DNA from: Hyaloscypha bicolor E
Taxonomy: Eukaryota > Ascomycota > Leotiomycetes > Helotiales > Hyaloscyphaceae
Length of the DNA: 64,000 bases
Reading direction: 5' to 3'
Assembly: GCF_002865645.1 (NCBI RefSeq)
Contig: NW_020194517.1
Location: 806,001 to 870,000 of the forward strand
Shown: in pieces, positions 45,620-57,315 of the stretch
How positions within the stretch are numbered: position 1 is the first letter of the stretch
Layout of the letters: each line of letters begins with the position of its first letter
Translations under genes and position numbers: made by a program
The notes under the pieces: generated by a model
Told to the model about the DNA's origin: nothing
The model's database searches: none
Seen by the model: only the letters and a program-made list of their open reading frames with translations

Positions 45620-47195
45620 GTCGATGAGGACCAGGACCAATGCGGTACGTTGGGGATGGAGATGGAGATGGAAATCTCGCGGCTCGAAACTTTGGTGGAG
45701 TTAGAGCAGAAGAGTAGAGTTTCCCGCGAGGAGCCTCGTCCAACATCAACATAGAGCTGGAGGGAGCTCATGTCCCGAGTGCCGATCGACAGCATATTTA
45801 TGTAAGTTACCCGCAGCGTCGTATCAGCCGTGCAGCCCGCGGCGAGCGAGACAAGGCTGGTCGTTGCCCGGCCGAGAGCGCTGCAAATAATATGATCGAT
45901 CGATCCATCTGAAAGCTGGATGGAAGGCATGCATCCGACCCAAAACGGGCAACCGGTTCTTGGGTTCTGGGTTCCGGGGTACTGGAGGTCTGGCGGCAGC
46001 ACTAGCCCACCTCGAGTGGATTTCGTGGGAAGCAGGGGGAGCTTGAGGGAGCTGGGGGAGCTGGGGAAGCTGCAGCCTGCAGACGGGATAGAGATAAAAT
46101 TAAGCATTTTTGTGCGGCCTGACTCGTGGTGGATTGTGCTTGCCCTTCTCCATTCCTTCCATCTGGGTCTTGCAAGCTAGACAACGTCTCGCTCGTACGT
46201 CTCCTCCGTCCCTTCTTCACGGACAGGGTACTCTCTATATCCACATGTCTTACGGCTATCCTTATCTCTCGAGGCACAGCTCCTCCTCAATCCACCACCA
46301 CTCCTCCATCAATCTGTTGCACAAGGTCACAAGGTCGGCGTTCTGGCGTTCTGGAAGGGCGGAAAGAAGGCCAGTAGCAAAACCATGGAGCTGGGACGCG
46401 GCACACCACGACAAGGGAGAACGGGGAGCGAGAAGTGGGCTCCGCATGCCCAAAAACAAAAACAAGAAGTGCAGTGCCGTGTTTCGTCTGCAGCGGGTTA
46501 GCGAGTAAGCAGCCTCGCTTCATTGAAGGTGTCAAGCCAAGGTCAGCAAGGTGCAAGGCTGCTGCGGGCGTGCAGGGGCGCGGGAGCGCGGAGCGGGAAA
46601 GTGCACGCCAGGGGGCGGGGCCGAGCCGTGCCTACCCCCGCCCCCACACAATGGGAGCATTCCAATTGGTGACTGGCGCACGCCGCGCACAGCACTCCCA
46701 GCTCTGGCAAACTCCGTACAGTACTTATCATTGGCAGTGCGCGCACGGGACATCCTATTGGCTCTCTCCACCCCTTGTTTCTTTCTGCTTTCTCCTCCTT
46801 TCCCCTCCTTTCCGTCGTCCCCGCCCCATGTCCTCCGAGCACTGAACAGTGAACAGTGAACAATACAGTAAACAGTGAACAGTGAACACTGAGCACTGAG
46901 CACTGAGCACTCAGCGCCCCGCCCCCGTCTCGGTATTCATCGCCGATCCGCACGGCCGCAGACTTCGGGAGACGGTGAGGCGAGGCTCCGTGGAGCGCAG
47001 CTGCAGGCCAGCCGACATAAAATAGAGAACCAGCTTGTGAGCCCGCCGTACAAACCCGTCCCCGTCACCGTCACCGTCCCTCCTACAGACTGCAGTCCAA
47101 TCCGTCTTCTATCTGACGCGAGTGGGCTATGAGACATCCCATCGTTCCCCTGACCCCACGTGAAATCCCGAAATCCCGAAGTTCTGAAACTCAAC
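45620..47195. other. Divergent promoter region MFS / bZIP, GC-rich with tandem repeat
   Basis: 1.6 kb between the divergent MFS and bZIP genes. Several overlapping frames on both strands (100-174 codons) come from high GC and have no protein character. A 7-bp tandem repeat is listed separately. A CACGTG (47157-47162) lies 34 bp before the bZIP ATG. Confidence 0.55.
46841..46915. repeat. Tandem 7-bp repeat (GAACAGT drifting to GAGCACT)
   Basis: About ten imperfect heptamers: GAACAGT copies, then GAACACT, then GAGCACT copies. The unit changes gradually along the array, as expected from slippage plus point mutation. It sits in the MFS/bZIP intergenic region. Confidence 0.8.
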
Positions 47196-48751
47196 ATGTC
47201 AAGTCCCGCAGGCAGTCGCTCTTCAGAGAATTCTCCAGACTCTTCGGGGAGTGGGAATGGCAACTCGTCCTCCAAACCGAAGCAAGCGCCTCGATCAGTG
47301 TCGCTTCTGACGCCCGAGCAGTTACAGCGCAAGCGCGCCCAAGATCGTGAGAGTCAGAGGCATACCAGGGCGCGCGTCAAGCAAACAATTGCAGAGCTGG
47401 AAAGAAGGGTGGAAATGCTGACCGAAGAATTGCATCTGGTCAGGCTGGAGAGTGCTTCCCTTCAGGAGAAAAACCAATTGGCACCCCCAGGAACAATCCG
47501 GTCGGCTTCCGCAGTGGGCCCTCCACACCCCATCGTGGAAGACCCTAAATGCTTTCCCGAAGGCACAGCCGCCGTTATGGACGTTGTAGTGCGACAGCAG
47601 AGCCGCATGTCACAGTACCTGGAAATGGGCTCGCAATTTGCAGACTCGATAGTTATTGCAGGACAGATCAGCACAGGTAATCCCAACCTACCGAGAAGTG
47701 GAACTATTTATTGGCTGACAATTATCATTACAGAACCTGCCAGCCAGACCATAATTGATCCCAGTCTCTTCTATTTATATCAAGATCTTGAGCAGCAACC
47801 ATTGTCAATGCCGGTCTGGAAAGCTAGGCCAATTCATTACCCGGCAACTTGCAAATATGACCACATCGTTCTTGATCTTATGGCGAATCTGAAACCACTT
47901 CATCAAAACGGGGGAACCACTCTGGAATTTGCCAATCCCAGCTTTCCTCACATCTCAGCTCTTTTGAACCCGCAGCAGTATTCTATGATGTATCCTTTAG
48001 CGGCGGAAATTGTGTCGGTGAGTTCAGTATCCTTTGGCAGTAGGAGGTGATTGAGTCGCTAACCTTAACAGAAGGTGATCTACGTTTTTACAATGGACAG
48101 CCTTCCTGAACAGGTGAATCTCCTCTCAGTTATCTTGGTCATTCTAATTCGACATAGATTGCTATCATGTGGAATATGTGTACTTTGCTACGAGTAAGTC
48201 GAGTTCTTTGTGTTCAAGTTCCGCGTTGCGGCCTTGCTGATTGTGATAGTGGATGATTACAGGCAGTGAAGAAGACTACTACGACATGCCTGACTGGATG
48301 AGACCTACAGCAACTCAAGTTGTCACTGCTCATCCCACCTGGGTAGACATGTACCCATGGTACGTACTCGGTAATATACTTTTAGCCTTCGTACAATTAC
48401 TTAAAGTCTCCAGGCCAAAGTCGCGCGATAGGTTGTGTCGAAACGCAACATATCATGACAAATACCAAGCATTGACAAACGCAGCCAACGAAACATTGTC
48501 AATTAATTGGCCTTATCAACCTGAAGATACTCTAATCAAAATATCTCCCTCTGAATACACAATCAATCCTGTGTTTCTAACGCATCTTCGAAACCTTGAT
48601 AACTGGACCGTTGGCGCAGCATTTATTGAGGAGTAAGTTTTAATTAGGCAGAAAGGAGAACCACACTAATTACAAATGCTACAGATATCCCGAATTTGAG
48701 CACGAAGTCAAAATAGGGAAGCCTCGACTGTGGGGTCCGGCCTATACTTAG
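47196..48751 (+). CDS. bZIP transcription factor with C-terminal DUF3425-like domain
   Basis: Seven exons, 47196..47676, 47734..48017, 48072..48113, 48158..48193, 48250..48359, 48414..48632 and 48685..48751, encode 412 aa. The basic region QRKRAQDRESQRHTRARVKQ is followed by leucine/hydrophobic heptads (IAELERRVEMLTEEL). The C-terminal half matches the fungal DUF3425 pattern: VWKARPIHYPATCKYDHIVLD, TMDSLPEQIAIMWNM, DWMRPTATQVVTAHPTWVDM, W-PKSRDRLCRN, and WPYQPEDTLIKISPSEYTIN. Such factors often control local metabolite or stress genes. Two exons are only 42 and 36 nt. Intron 1 (57 bp) lacks an in-frame stop, so retention would insert 19 residues. The gene lies beside the MFS and P450 genes. 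Confidence 0.88.
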
Positions 48752-49076
48752 GGTGTTGTAGCGAACAAAGAAGTTGAGATCGAGATCGAAAGGAGAGCGG
48801 GTTGCCCAATCCAGCAACAACATATCATGAGAGCAGCTGCTTTGCCGAGTCCGCAGTCTCGGGAAGGTCCCTTGACTCGTAAGCGCCGACTGACCACTGC
48901 CTGACCGAAACCGTCGACATGCAGCAGCACAGCGATAACCGGACTGCCAACACCTCCATCAACTCGGCCCCATCGGGCAACGGGCTCACAAGGCTAACTT
49001 AGCTGATTTATACCCAGATCGTCGTCTACTGTACTTCGGATTCTGATGCGTTCTATGCACGTTTTAGCAGGCAATC
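48752..49076. other. Intergenic region bZIP / P450
   Basis: 325 bp between two co-oriented genes, presumably the P450 promoter. No motif recognised. Confidence 0.5.
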
Positions 49077-51111
49077 ATGGGTCTCCTTACCTTCCTCGCC
49101 CAGCTTCCAGTGTCTTTTGGATGGCGATCGCTTGGACTTTTCTTCTTCATAGCTGTGAGTAACCAACAATGGAAGATTTTCAGATGAAACTAACAAAAAA
49201 ACGAAGGTAATCATTTCCCTCGTTAGCCATACAGTCTACAATTTGTACTTTCACCCCTTATCCAAATTCCCGGGTCCGTGGTATGCTGGTATATCAGAAG
49301 TAAGCTCTCAAGAACGGGTAATAAATCACGGGGGGGGGATAAAATATCTGACAGAAATGGCACCCCGTAGTTTTTCTTCGCCTATACCATCGTCAGTGGA
49401 TCAGGTTATTTGACAATGAGAGATCTTCATGAGAAGTACGGTACGTACCAGCACCAACCATACTTCTCTTTTTAACCACATAGCCTTTCTGGCTAACGAA
49501 TGATCTAGGTGAGGTGGTCCGCGTCGCTCCAGGCGAACTATCATATTCCTCTGCGAATTCCTGGAAAGATATCTACATGCAGCGCAAGTCAGGTAATGTC
49601 TTCACCAAGGACCCCAGATTTCTCGTCACAGACGATACGTAAGTAGAGTAGTGGCTCTAGAACAATTCGACCCTGCCAAGAAGGGAGGGCTAATCCGAAA
49701 TCCCAGGCTTCGAGCTCCCCATCTCGTCAGCACTACCAATGTTGAGGAGCATAACCAAGCAAAGAAACTGCTGGTACGTCCTTGTTTCTCACGGGTGCAC
49801 GCAAATGAAACCAATCAGCTGACTTTTCAGTCTCATGCATTTTCTCCCAAAAATCTCCTTGAGCAGGAAGATATTATTCTGAGGTATGTCAACATATTGA
49901 TGGCATCCATGGCCGAGGAGTCCCGCAAAGGGCCCTTAGACCTCAAACAATGGTACAATTGGGTTACATTCGATGGTACGTAAAGGATAGTGGCCAGATT
50001 GCAAGAATGTTTCTAACTTTGATTCAAGTCCTCGGAGAACTTTGTTTCGGGGAATCATTCGGCTCGGTCGAAGCAAGGAAAACCAACGAATGGGTCGCGA
50101 CAATCCTGAACATGGTGATCTTTGTTTCCTGGTCTTGTGCCCTTGGCCACGTGTCTCCTTTGCTGGAAAAGATGGTTTGGGTTCTCAGCCCACCATCGGT
50201 CAGAAAAGCGGCGCTTAATCATATCGAGAAGTCCCAAGCAAAGATCCAGGCTCGAATAGATAGAGGAGAAGGGGAGAGGAAGGACTTCTGCTCTTATATA
50301 TTCGAACTGAGGGACCAGATGGGTCTCAATGATTGGCACATGACTTCGTATAGCAATACCCTAATTATTGCAGGGAGCGAAACGACTGCGACAACTCTGA
50401 GCGTGTTAACATACTGGCTGTGCAGGACACCGCGCGTGTATGAGAAGTTGAAGCAAGAGATTAGGTCGCGATACAATTCGTCGAGCGAGATCACTAGTCA
50501 GAGTGCGACGTTTCCATATTTGACGGCTGTCATCAACGAGATATTGAGGCTCGTGCCACCAATGCCCTTTGGGACGCCACGGGTTGTGCCCAAAGGCGGC
50601 GAGACTGTGGATGAAGTCTTGATTCCTGAAGGAGTAAGTTTACGTGGCTTCCTTCCCCATAAGGTAAGTGTGTATAGGGAGTGGTAGAGCTGACTTTGCC
50701 TACCTCAGACAGTGGTCAGCGTCCACGGCTACTGCGCAGCGCGTAATGCCAAATACTTCAAATACCCTGATTCCTTCGTCCCTGAGCGTTGGCTAGATCC
50801 GGAGAGCACCGACAATCTCTCCGCGAGCTGCCCATTCCTTCTAGGACCTGGAGCTTGCCTTGGACAGAAGTACGAGCGGCCCTCCCCAATTTGCCCCAAG
50901 CCTGGAATCTTGAAATTAAAGTGGTTGGCTGACTGACGAAATTGATAGTATGGCGCTGATGGAGATGAGGATTCTGATTGCAAAGAGCGTGTTCTTGTTC
51001 GACTATGACTTGGCGGATGATAATGAGCGCGCGTGGGAGCATATGCGTAATTTCATCCTGTGGGAGAAACCCGAGCTGTTGGTCAAGGTTACACCAAGAG
51101 ATGTTACTTGA
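49077..51111 (+). CDS. Cytochrome P450 monooxygenase with atypical heme-loop motif
   Basis: Nine exons, 49077..49154, 49207..49299, 49371..49440, 49509..49638, 49707..49773, 49831..49975, 50029..50633, 50709..50869 and 50949..51111, encode 503 aa. The N-terminal helix FGWRSLGLFFFIAVIISLV anchors it to the ER, followed by the Pro hinge FHPLSKFPGPWYAG. The I-helix oxygen motif is IAGSETTAT, the K-helix ExxR is EILR, and the PERF-like segment is FVPERWLDPES. The heme-thiolate loop reads PFLLGPGACLGQN: the Cys ligand is present, but the usual Arg two residues before it is Gly. Length, domain order and class-II architecture fit fungal microsomal P450s near the trichothecene/pisatin-type clans. Exon 3's start and the 68-bp intron after VTDDT were set by phase. 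Substrate unknown. Confidence 0.9.
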
Positions 51112-52593
51112 TATAGATATATTCCCCCCCAACAATCACTTTCAGTTTTCAAGGTGTTTCAGACTCTCTCTCTCTTGGAGGAATTTGGCGGCGTGAACGA
51201 AACGCTGGTCGTTTCATTTGTTGCCAATTCCGCTTTAAATTCTGCTTGTCAAATAGTTCAACGCTTTCAAAAATGTCTTTCGTTAAGGAATGCATATTTT
51301 AATATAGTCCCTTTTTTTTCTACTTCTTCTACACAACTCTTTCACGACCATGGATTCTAAAAGCTGGTAGGTGAAATGCACAAAATCTCATAGACCATTC
51401 TTCGCCATTCCGAGAGTAATTTGAAAAGTGAGGGGTTAGTTGGCCAGCCAGCCAGACCGCGATTGCGTGACAATATGATGTGGTAGATTGTATTCGGCTT
51501 CAGCAGGAAAGCCGTATCGGTAGAATAGCAATTGTTGAAGAGGAAGCTCCTGATCCTCGTCTGACAAGTGAAGCTTGAGCCGAACCGGGGCCAATCTCTC
51601 GCATCAAAACCGGCTTCACAATAAAAGGGGGGGTGTTTTACCTTCTCGCGGTACTGCCCCGTTCAGCGGTACCGGGCGCTTAACTCAATACCTGAACCAA
51701 AACAGGGAACTGCGCTGCAACAATTAGAGGCCTCGGTACTCTAGCCCGCGTGGTTAGGTTAGAAACACTGGGAAGCCCGACAGGCTGGGATAGCGTCCTT
51801 AACGAGCGACGCGGGTACAAACGAGGTATGCTCTGCCACAGCAAAAAAACTGGGCGCAAGCCAAGGTTTCCGGGTTCCCGAGGGATTTCTTTTGCTTCTC
51901 CTTTCTGCTCTACCCTCTTTTTATACTAAATGAGTTTGGAGGTGCCAGTTCGCTTCCGTGTCGCTTTTCTTGGGACCTTCTCCCCCCCCTTTTTCTTTCC
52001 TTTTCTTCTTTGCGAGCGAGCAAAAATCTTCATCTCACCTTGTCAGCGTAAGCGAGGGGGTGAAATAGGGGCATTTCGTCCCGAACTTGACATTGCCGAG
52101 CAATCTTTGCCGTGGAATCGCCGCAACGCCGAGCCCACTAGGCTTTGCGGAAGCAGCATTCGAGGGCACTAAAAATGCAGTGCGGTTTGCCTCGTGACTA
52201 GGCAACCCAACTCAGTGGTTCAAAATCTCAATTGAAGTGCTCCGGAAGGAGCCATGCAGTCTGTAAGTGAGTCTTGAGGGGTACAAAACTACGAACCAAC
52301 TGCTTGATTTGAGCATTCAATTGCACTGTATTTGCAGTGCAACTACTCTTTTATCAGAAATGCCATATTAATTCACTGCATTGATTCAGAGTTCTATGCG
52401 CAAATCGCGATGATAGTTTAAAGGCTGCAAAAGTGATCGATAAAGATACTGTCTTTCATAAAATCGACTCAGCGAGTGGTATCATAACAAAAGTCTATGA
52501 AAATAACGGCCAAATACACAAATCAAAAATCAACACTAGCTCTAATGGGAATCATAACTTCATAATCGCACCCAATCCAAAAACACCACCTGT
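51112..52593. other. Intergenic region with one decayed coding scrap
   Basis: 1.5 kb between convergent P450 and NCS1 genes. No intact gene. A minus-strand scrap at 51425-51600 is listed separately; the rest shows nothing. Confidence 0.55.
51425..51600 (-). pseudogene. Relic sharing a motif with the 42-kb decayed gene
   Basis: The minus strand reads KLHLSDEDQELPLQQ then LLFYRYGFPAEAEYNLP and ends at a stop after SGWLAN. The 17-residue segment matches LLHYPYCLAAQAEFNLP at 42.1 kb at 10 of 17 positions, including both Leu, both Tyr, and AE.NLP. It looks like the C-terminal remnant of a gene from the same unrecognised family. No start or upstream exon was found. Confidence 0.3.
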
Positions 52594-54660
52594 CTAGTGC
52601 TCAAGATCCATCTTCCCGGTCTCGGTAACCTCTCCGCCCTTAAAAACACCACCAGCATTTCTCTCCTCATCATACTCGCTGCTCGTCTCGCCATAAGCCA
52701 TGCTCGGATCCTCAATCTGATCACCGACTTCCATCCACACGTCACTGGTGGCCGGAACTGGGAAGAATTTGCACAGAGCCCAGTAAGTCGTCCCTGCAAC
52801 AATGAACCCACAGAAGAAGTTCAGGCGGTAAATGTAATTGGCGCCAGCTGGGACAGGCTTGCCAATCGCCCCAACGAAACCAACAATGTTGATGAGGATT
52901 CCGGCGATATACGCAGTGTAGCCTCGCCAGTGGAATCCGAACCAAAAGTAGTATGGTGAGTTCTTCTTGGCGGAGTAGAGGTCTTTGATTTGCAGGTATC
53001 CGCGACGGACGACGTAGTAGTCGGAGATGATGACTCCGGCAATGGAAGACAGAAAGACACTGTAGGCAGAGAGGTAGGTGGTGAAATTGTTAGCGCTTGA
53101 GAGCAAATTCCATGGGCACATGACAAGCCCAACAAGAGCGCAGATATAGCCTCCACGGCGGATGTTAAGATATCGTGGGAGGAGTGCAGTCATATCAGTT
53201 CCTGCAGAGACACTATTGGCAGCGATATTGGTCCCGAGTTGAGCGAGGGCAAATGCGAAAGCAATGAAGAAGACACCGGCACGGTTGCTGTGCGTTCCTT
53301 CATCGAGGAATGATTGAAGAAGCTCAAGGGGGTTCCAGATTGGGTCCTTGTGAAAGATAACAGTAGAGGAGGAGGACACGATAATACCAATGAATGAGGT
53401 AAATGCGAATCCAGCAGGGATAGTGATAAGTTGCGACCAGAGGGCATCCTTGGGCTTGCGAGCGAACCGAGCAAAATCGGGGTCATTAACGATGAGGGTG
53501 GCGAAGTTGGCGATAGCGCTCATAATACCGGACACCATGCCCCACGCCAATTTGGAGCCATGAGCACTGGCTGGTTGGTGCACAATAGGTCCGATGCCGT
53601 GAGCTCTGACGATGGCCCAGATAAAGAATGAGATCCCCGCCGTGGGGACAACAAAAGCCTTAACTGTGAACAAGTGTCGAATCTTGTGGACTGGGAACCA
53701 GATCGCGGGGAGTGAGCAGAGCCAGAAGATGAAGAAAGAGACGAAGTCTCTCGTGTTTGTTCCGGAGTTGGGAATGCCATTATGGAGGTTGGTGAACGAT
53801 GGCCAGATGGCCTCGATCATGAGCTTGACGCACTCTCCTCCGATCCAGGCTTGGACTCCATACCAGATACAAGCCATGGCCGCTCTGTTGAAGACAGGCC
53901 AAAGAGCACCCCAAATTCCGAAGCTGGAACGGGACACAACGGGGAATGAGATGTGGTATGTTGCTCCAATTCGTCCAGTCATACACACGAAGCAAGCCGC
54001 AATAGCATATCCCAGCCAGACGCAGATCCATGATTGCCACCACGACAGTCCTTGGGAAACAATTGCGGTCGAGGAAATCATCCAAGTGTTGATATTAAAA
54101 CTATCAGATACCCTGCAAAGAGTTAGCTTTGTCGAAGTAAGTTTGAAGGTCAGGGCAAGATCTCATCCGTCATTTAGTCTCAACATGAGGTCAGAAGTAG
54201 AAAGTCACACATACCAGAATCCCACAAAATTCCACGGACCCCATTGACGGCGTTCAGGTTCCACAGGCTTCAAGTCATGGTTGTTCAGCATCAACTGAGC
54301 ATTCGTCAAACCGGGTTCCGAATCAACTGCGAGTCTGTCCACGAAGTGGGCGAGTTTCGTCGACTTGACTTTCTCCATGATGAACTCGAAGAAATAGGAT
54401 TCGTCGGATGAATGATATGAGGGGGAACGGTATGCAAGTGGGTGCGCGTCTCTTCTTATGCGGAAATCGGCAGCCTCGAACACTCCCTCCAACGAATCAG
54501 AGCTATGACGTTCAACAGGAGTTGATGGGCTGGGAAGTAATGGCGAGTTCTCTGCGTCTGCGAAGCTCTTCGAAGCACCGTGGCCGTGGTGTCGTCTTCT
54601 CGGTGTCGGTGAGGAAGAGGAGCTCTCTGAGTCTGGTCTTCCATGTTGAAGGGAGGGCAT
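52594..54660 (-). CDS. NCS1-family nucleobase permease (uracil/allantoin type)
   Basis: Two exons, 54660..54215 and 54112..52594, encode about 654 aa. About twelve hydrophobic helices follow a cytosolic N-terminus. The core motifs are PERRQWGPWNFVGFW-VSD, FNINTWMISS, GRIGATYHISFPVVSRSSFG, WYGVQAWIGGECV (substrate-binding helix 3), NDPDFARFARKPKD and GTNIAANSVSAGTDM (helix 8). These place it with the Fur-type uracil/uridine/allantoin carriers that use proton symport at the plasma membrane. The start at 54660 gives a Ser/His-rich lead of about 95 residues before MEKVKSTKLAH (54378), which could be an alternative start. The intron (102 bp) has a GTATGT donor. Which base it carries cannot be decided. 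Confidence 0.88.
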
Positions 54661-55720
54661 CGGATCCAATATATAGACCTCTTTGCGCTGCAGCCCAAGA
54701 TCTTCAACCAGAGGGCTTAGAAACGTTAAGGTTCTAACATGCAGAGTCCAAAAGCCGTTCCTTGGCTTCGGAGGTATACGTCTAACTGGCCACCAAGACT
54801 CTGGGTCCTGGCACCGCTTATCGCTCAAAGCTGGATTTTCATTCCCGCGTTGAAGCTCTGATACAGCAGCTATCCAGCTGACGGGTGCAGGTCAAGAGTT
54901 CTCGAAGGTATTCTAGCGGCGAAAATGGCAGCAGGCTTGCCAGTGTGAGGCCAGTCGCGTGCGTCCTTGCTGCCAATCCATGCAGGGAGGTGGCAAAGCG
55001 TGGGGGACTGCCGGCTGGTGCGATGACGAGACGGGCGCGCGAAAATGAAGCAGAGGCCGACCGAGAAGAAGCACGGCAGCCCGCGGCGGGTTCGCAAGGC
55101 CACAGGGGAAACAGGGAGCCACAGCCAGGCCTTGCAAATCCCTATCAAAATCTCCTCGGCCGCCTATCAGCGCGTGATCAGCGCTTGCTCGACCGGCTGC
55201 CGTTGGTGCCCCCGGCGTCTTCCACGGCCGGAGTGGCTGCGGTCTGTGGCACGCCTCACCTGTAATTGGCTCGGCATGCAGCCGCTTCCACACCTCGCAA
55301 AGGTTGTGATACACGATAAGGTTTCCTTACTCGATGAGATCGCATACACAATCAGCGCTGGCCTAGCATTTGCGGGGAAGCGAGCCTTCGCATTTTGTCA
55401 CCTGCAATCAGCCCTGGTCTTTACATGTCGGTGTCTCCGGGCAGAATCCTTCAAGGACGAGGGTGAGGCTTCTGAGTGATCAGGAGCACATTGGTTTTTT
55501 AGTTTTTTTTTCGTATTCAGGAAGTATGCTGGTTGCTCTGAGGTTCAAGGGTGCCAACGTAACGTCTCATTTGTGTATCCCTTGATGGAAATAGAGTGAC
55601 GTGCTGCTCACAAGTCGCAGAAGCTCGAGCACTTCATACCGTTTTACAGAATTACTATTACATTTCGACACACTTCCCTAGATCTACAATACTTTTGCTT
55701 CGAAGTCTTGGCCTCCAAAC
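54661..55720. other. Intergenic region, no gene seen
   Basis: 1.06 kb of promoter for the permease and 3' flank of the phytase-like relic. It is GC-rich near 54.9-55.3 kb with overlapping frames on both strands but no protein signature. Confidence 0.55.
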
Positions 55721-57315
55721 CTACGAATCTCTATCGAAAGGCCTCGAGTGGTCAGGGAGATGAATCTTGAAAACCAAGGCTTGGTTATCAAGAGTAAACC
55801 CGCTATCATCGGAGTACTTGAAAGCACCGCCCTCGAGATACCCATCCTGGGTGATAAAGTCGTTATCAGACATACTGAAGACGCACCACTCCACTCATCA
55901 TCATCATCATCATCGACTTCGATGTCAACTCGCAGTTGACATCGGGGTCGGTGAATGAGTAAAATGTTGCTAGGGTGATGGCAGAATTTAATACACCCGC
56001 ATCAGTGGCAATGGAGCAGTTGGCACAGTCAAACAGATCCCTTGATGTCAGTTGCAGAAGCAATATCGAAGACATCAATGTGGCGGTACACTGAGAGCGG
56101 AGATGACTGGCCGTGTCCAGCACCAGAGTCTCTGGCCAGAACGAAGAACTGGCCATCTTGGATATGGAATATCTCCGGCTGCGCTGCTACTTTGGGATTC
56201 TTGGATGCCTTCGCTGTAGGATCGTTGTACAGAGGGAGAGGCACGACAAATTCTCTCGCATACTGGGGTGCGCTTGGGACGGTGATATCGTACTCGACGA
56301 GACGGGTCTGCCACTCAGTCTGCTTGTTGGTGCCCCCTTCTTGGTTGAGTGCGGCTTGCATGAGAACATACAGGGCGTTGCCACCTCCGGTGACTGTCAA
56401 GCCCTCAAAGCCATGGTTGTTGTCACGTCCGGTGGGGTTATTCGCTGGAAATACATCATCGCCGGCACCCTTATTATCGTAGAAAGGGGGAGAATCGGCA
56501 GAGAAAGACTCCGTTCCATTGCGCATAGGAATCATGGCATCAACAGGTCGAATCGCTGCAATCAGTAAGCCGGCAGCACTGAACCTGTGAGCAAGGTCAG
56601 CTCCCAACCTTCAAATCAGAAACAGGAGAACGTAACTGTAGATATACGGGCCATGCTCATCGCTTACCCAGAAAGAACCATCAGGATTGAGGGCCAATCC
56701 TTTAGCATCAACAGGAACCCTGCGGCCTCCAGGACCTACGTTGCCAAAGCTATCTCCAGTGTAAGTTGCTACAGATAGGTCTGGGAAACTAGCGAAGCTG
56801 AGATGACCCATTGGATCCGCGCCCAAACCGGTACAAGGTGTTCCATCAAGACCAAAGAAGCGGACAGTCTCTTTGTAAGTGAAGAAAAGGTTGTTTCCAG
56901 ACTGATTAGCGACTGTGGCACTCGGTTCTGGAGTGAAGAGGATATCGAGCTTGTAGATTCTTGGCTGGAAGTTCAACGTCCCTTCCATGTTCCTTTCGTC
57001 AGACCAATTCACTCCAGAAGTAGCCAAACTTACCAGCCTCGATCCGGCAGTGCCCAAAGAACTCCAGTATTGCTTCCATTTAACAGCTTCACCCACTGGG
57101 ATCGATCGATCAATGGCAAGCGAAGACCCAATCCCACCAATCGTATCCCCAAACTCATCACTCGCATCCCCAGAAATGGCGCCATAATCAACCAGTTCCT
57201 GATAAGTATACTGTTTCCCATTACACGTCGTCTGATTGACAAACGCGCTTTGCGCCACTACAGTCGCTACACCAGCCACCGCTCCCACCACTGTCGCCAG
57301 TCTGGCAAAAATCAT
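55721..57315 (-). pseudogene. Secreted phytase-like (esterase-like) protein gene, broken
   Basis: Frame from ATG 57315: signal peptide MIFARLATVVGAVAGVATVVA, then segments typical of the secreted phytase-like beta-propeller family, e.g. TIGGIGSSLAID, RIYKLDILFTPEPSA, LALNPDGSFWVSDEHGPYIY. A second block (about 56562-56040) has FSAAGLLIAAIRPVDAM, NNHGFEGLTVTGGGNALYVL and GQFFVLARDSGAGHG. The usual junction after GPYIY is not cleanly spliceable; only a poor GTTTCT donor works. The frame stops at TGA 56029-56031, just before DCANCSIATDAGVL in another frame. A long internal stretch is then missing. A 5-bp duplication near 55886-55895 shifts the frame again before the normal-looking C-terminus (VFSMSDNDFITQDG... 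to TAG 55721). This looks like a recent pseudogene unless the assembly is wrong. Confidence 0.7.
55895..55914. repeat. TCA trinucleotide run (poly-Asp codons on minus strand)
   Basis: Six TCA units followed by TCG; on the minus strand it encodes an Asp or Met run depending on frame. It lies at the damaged end of the phytase-like relic, where slippage may have caused the frame changes. Confidence 0.7.

Noticed and set aside
45583..46107. 174-codon minus-strand frame upstream of the MFS start
   Set aside because: Overlaps the MFS N-terminus in another frame; no signal or domain; GC-driven.
49639..49706. Possible longer P450 loop encoded by the segment after VTDDT
   Set aside because: It contains an in-frame TAA/TAG; treating it as a 68-bp intron (GTAAGT...CCCAG) restores phase and continuity.
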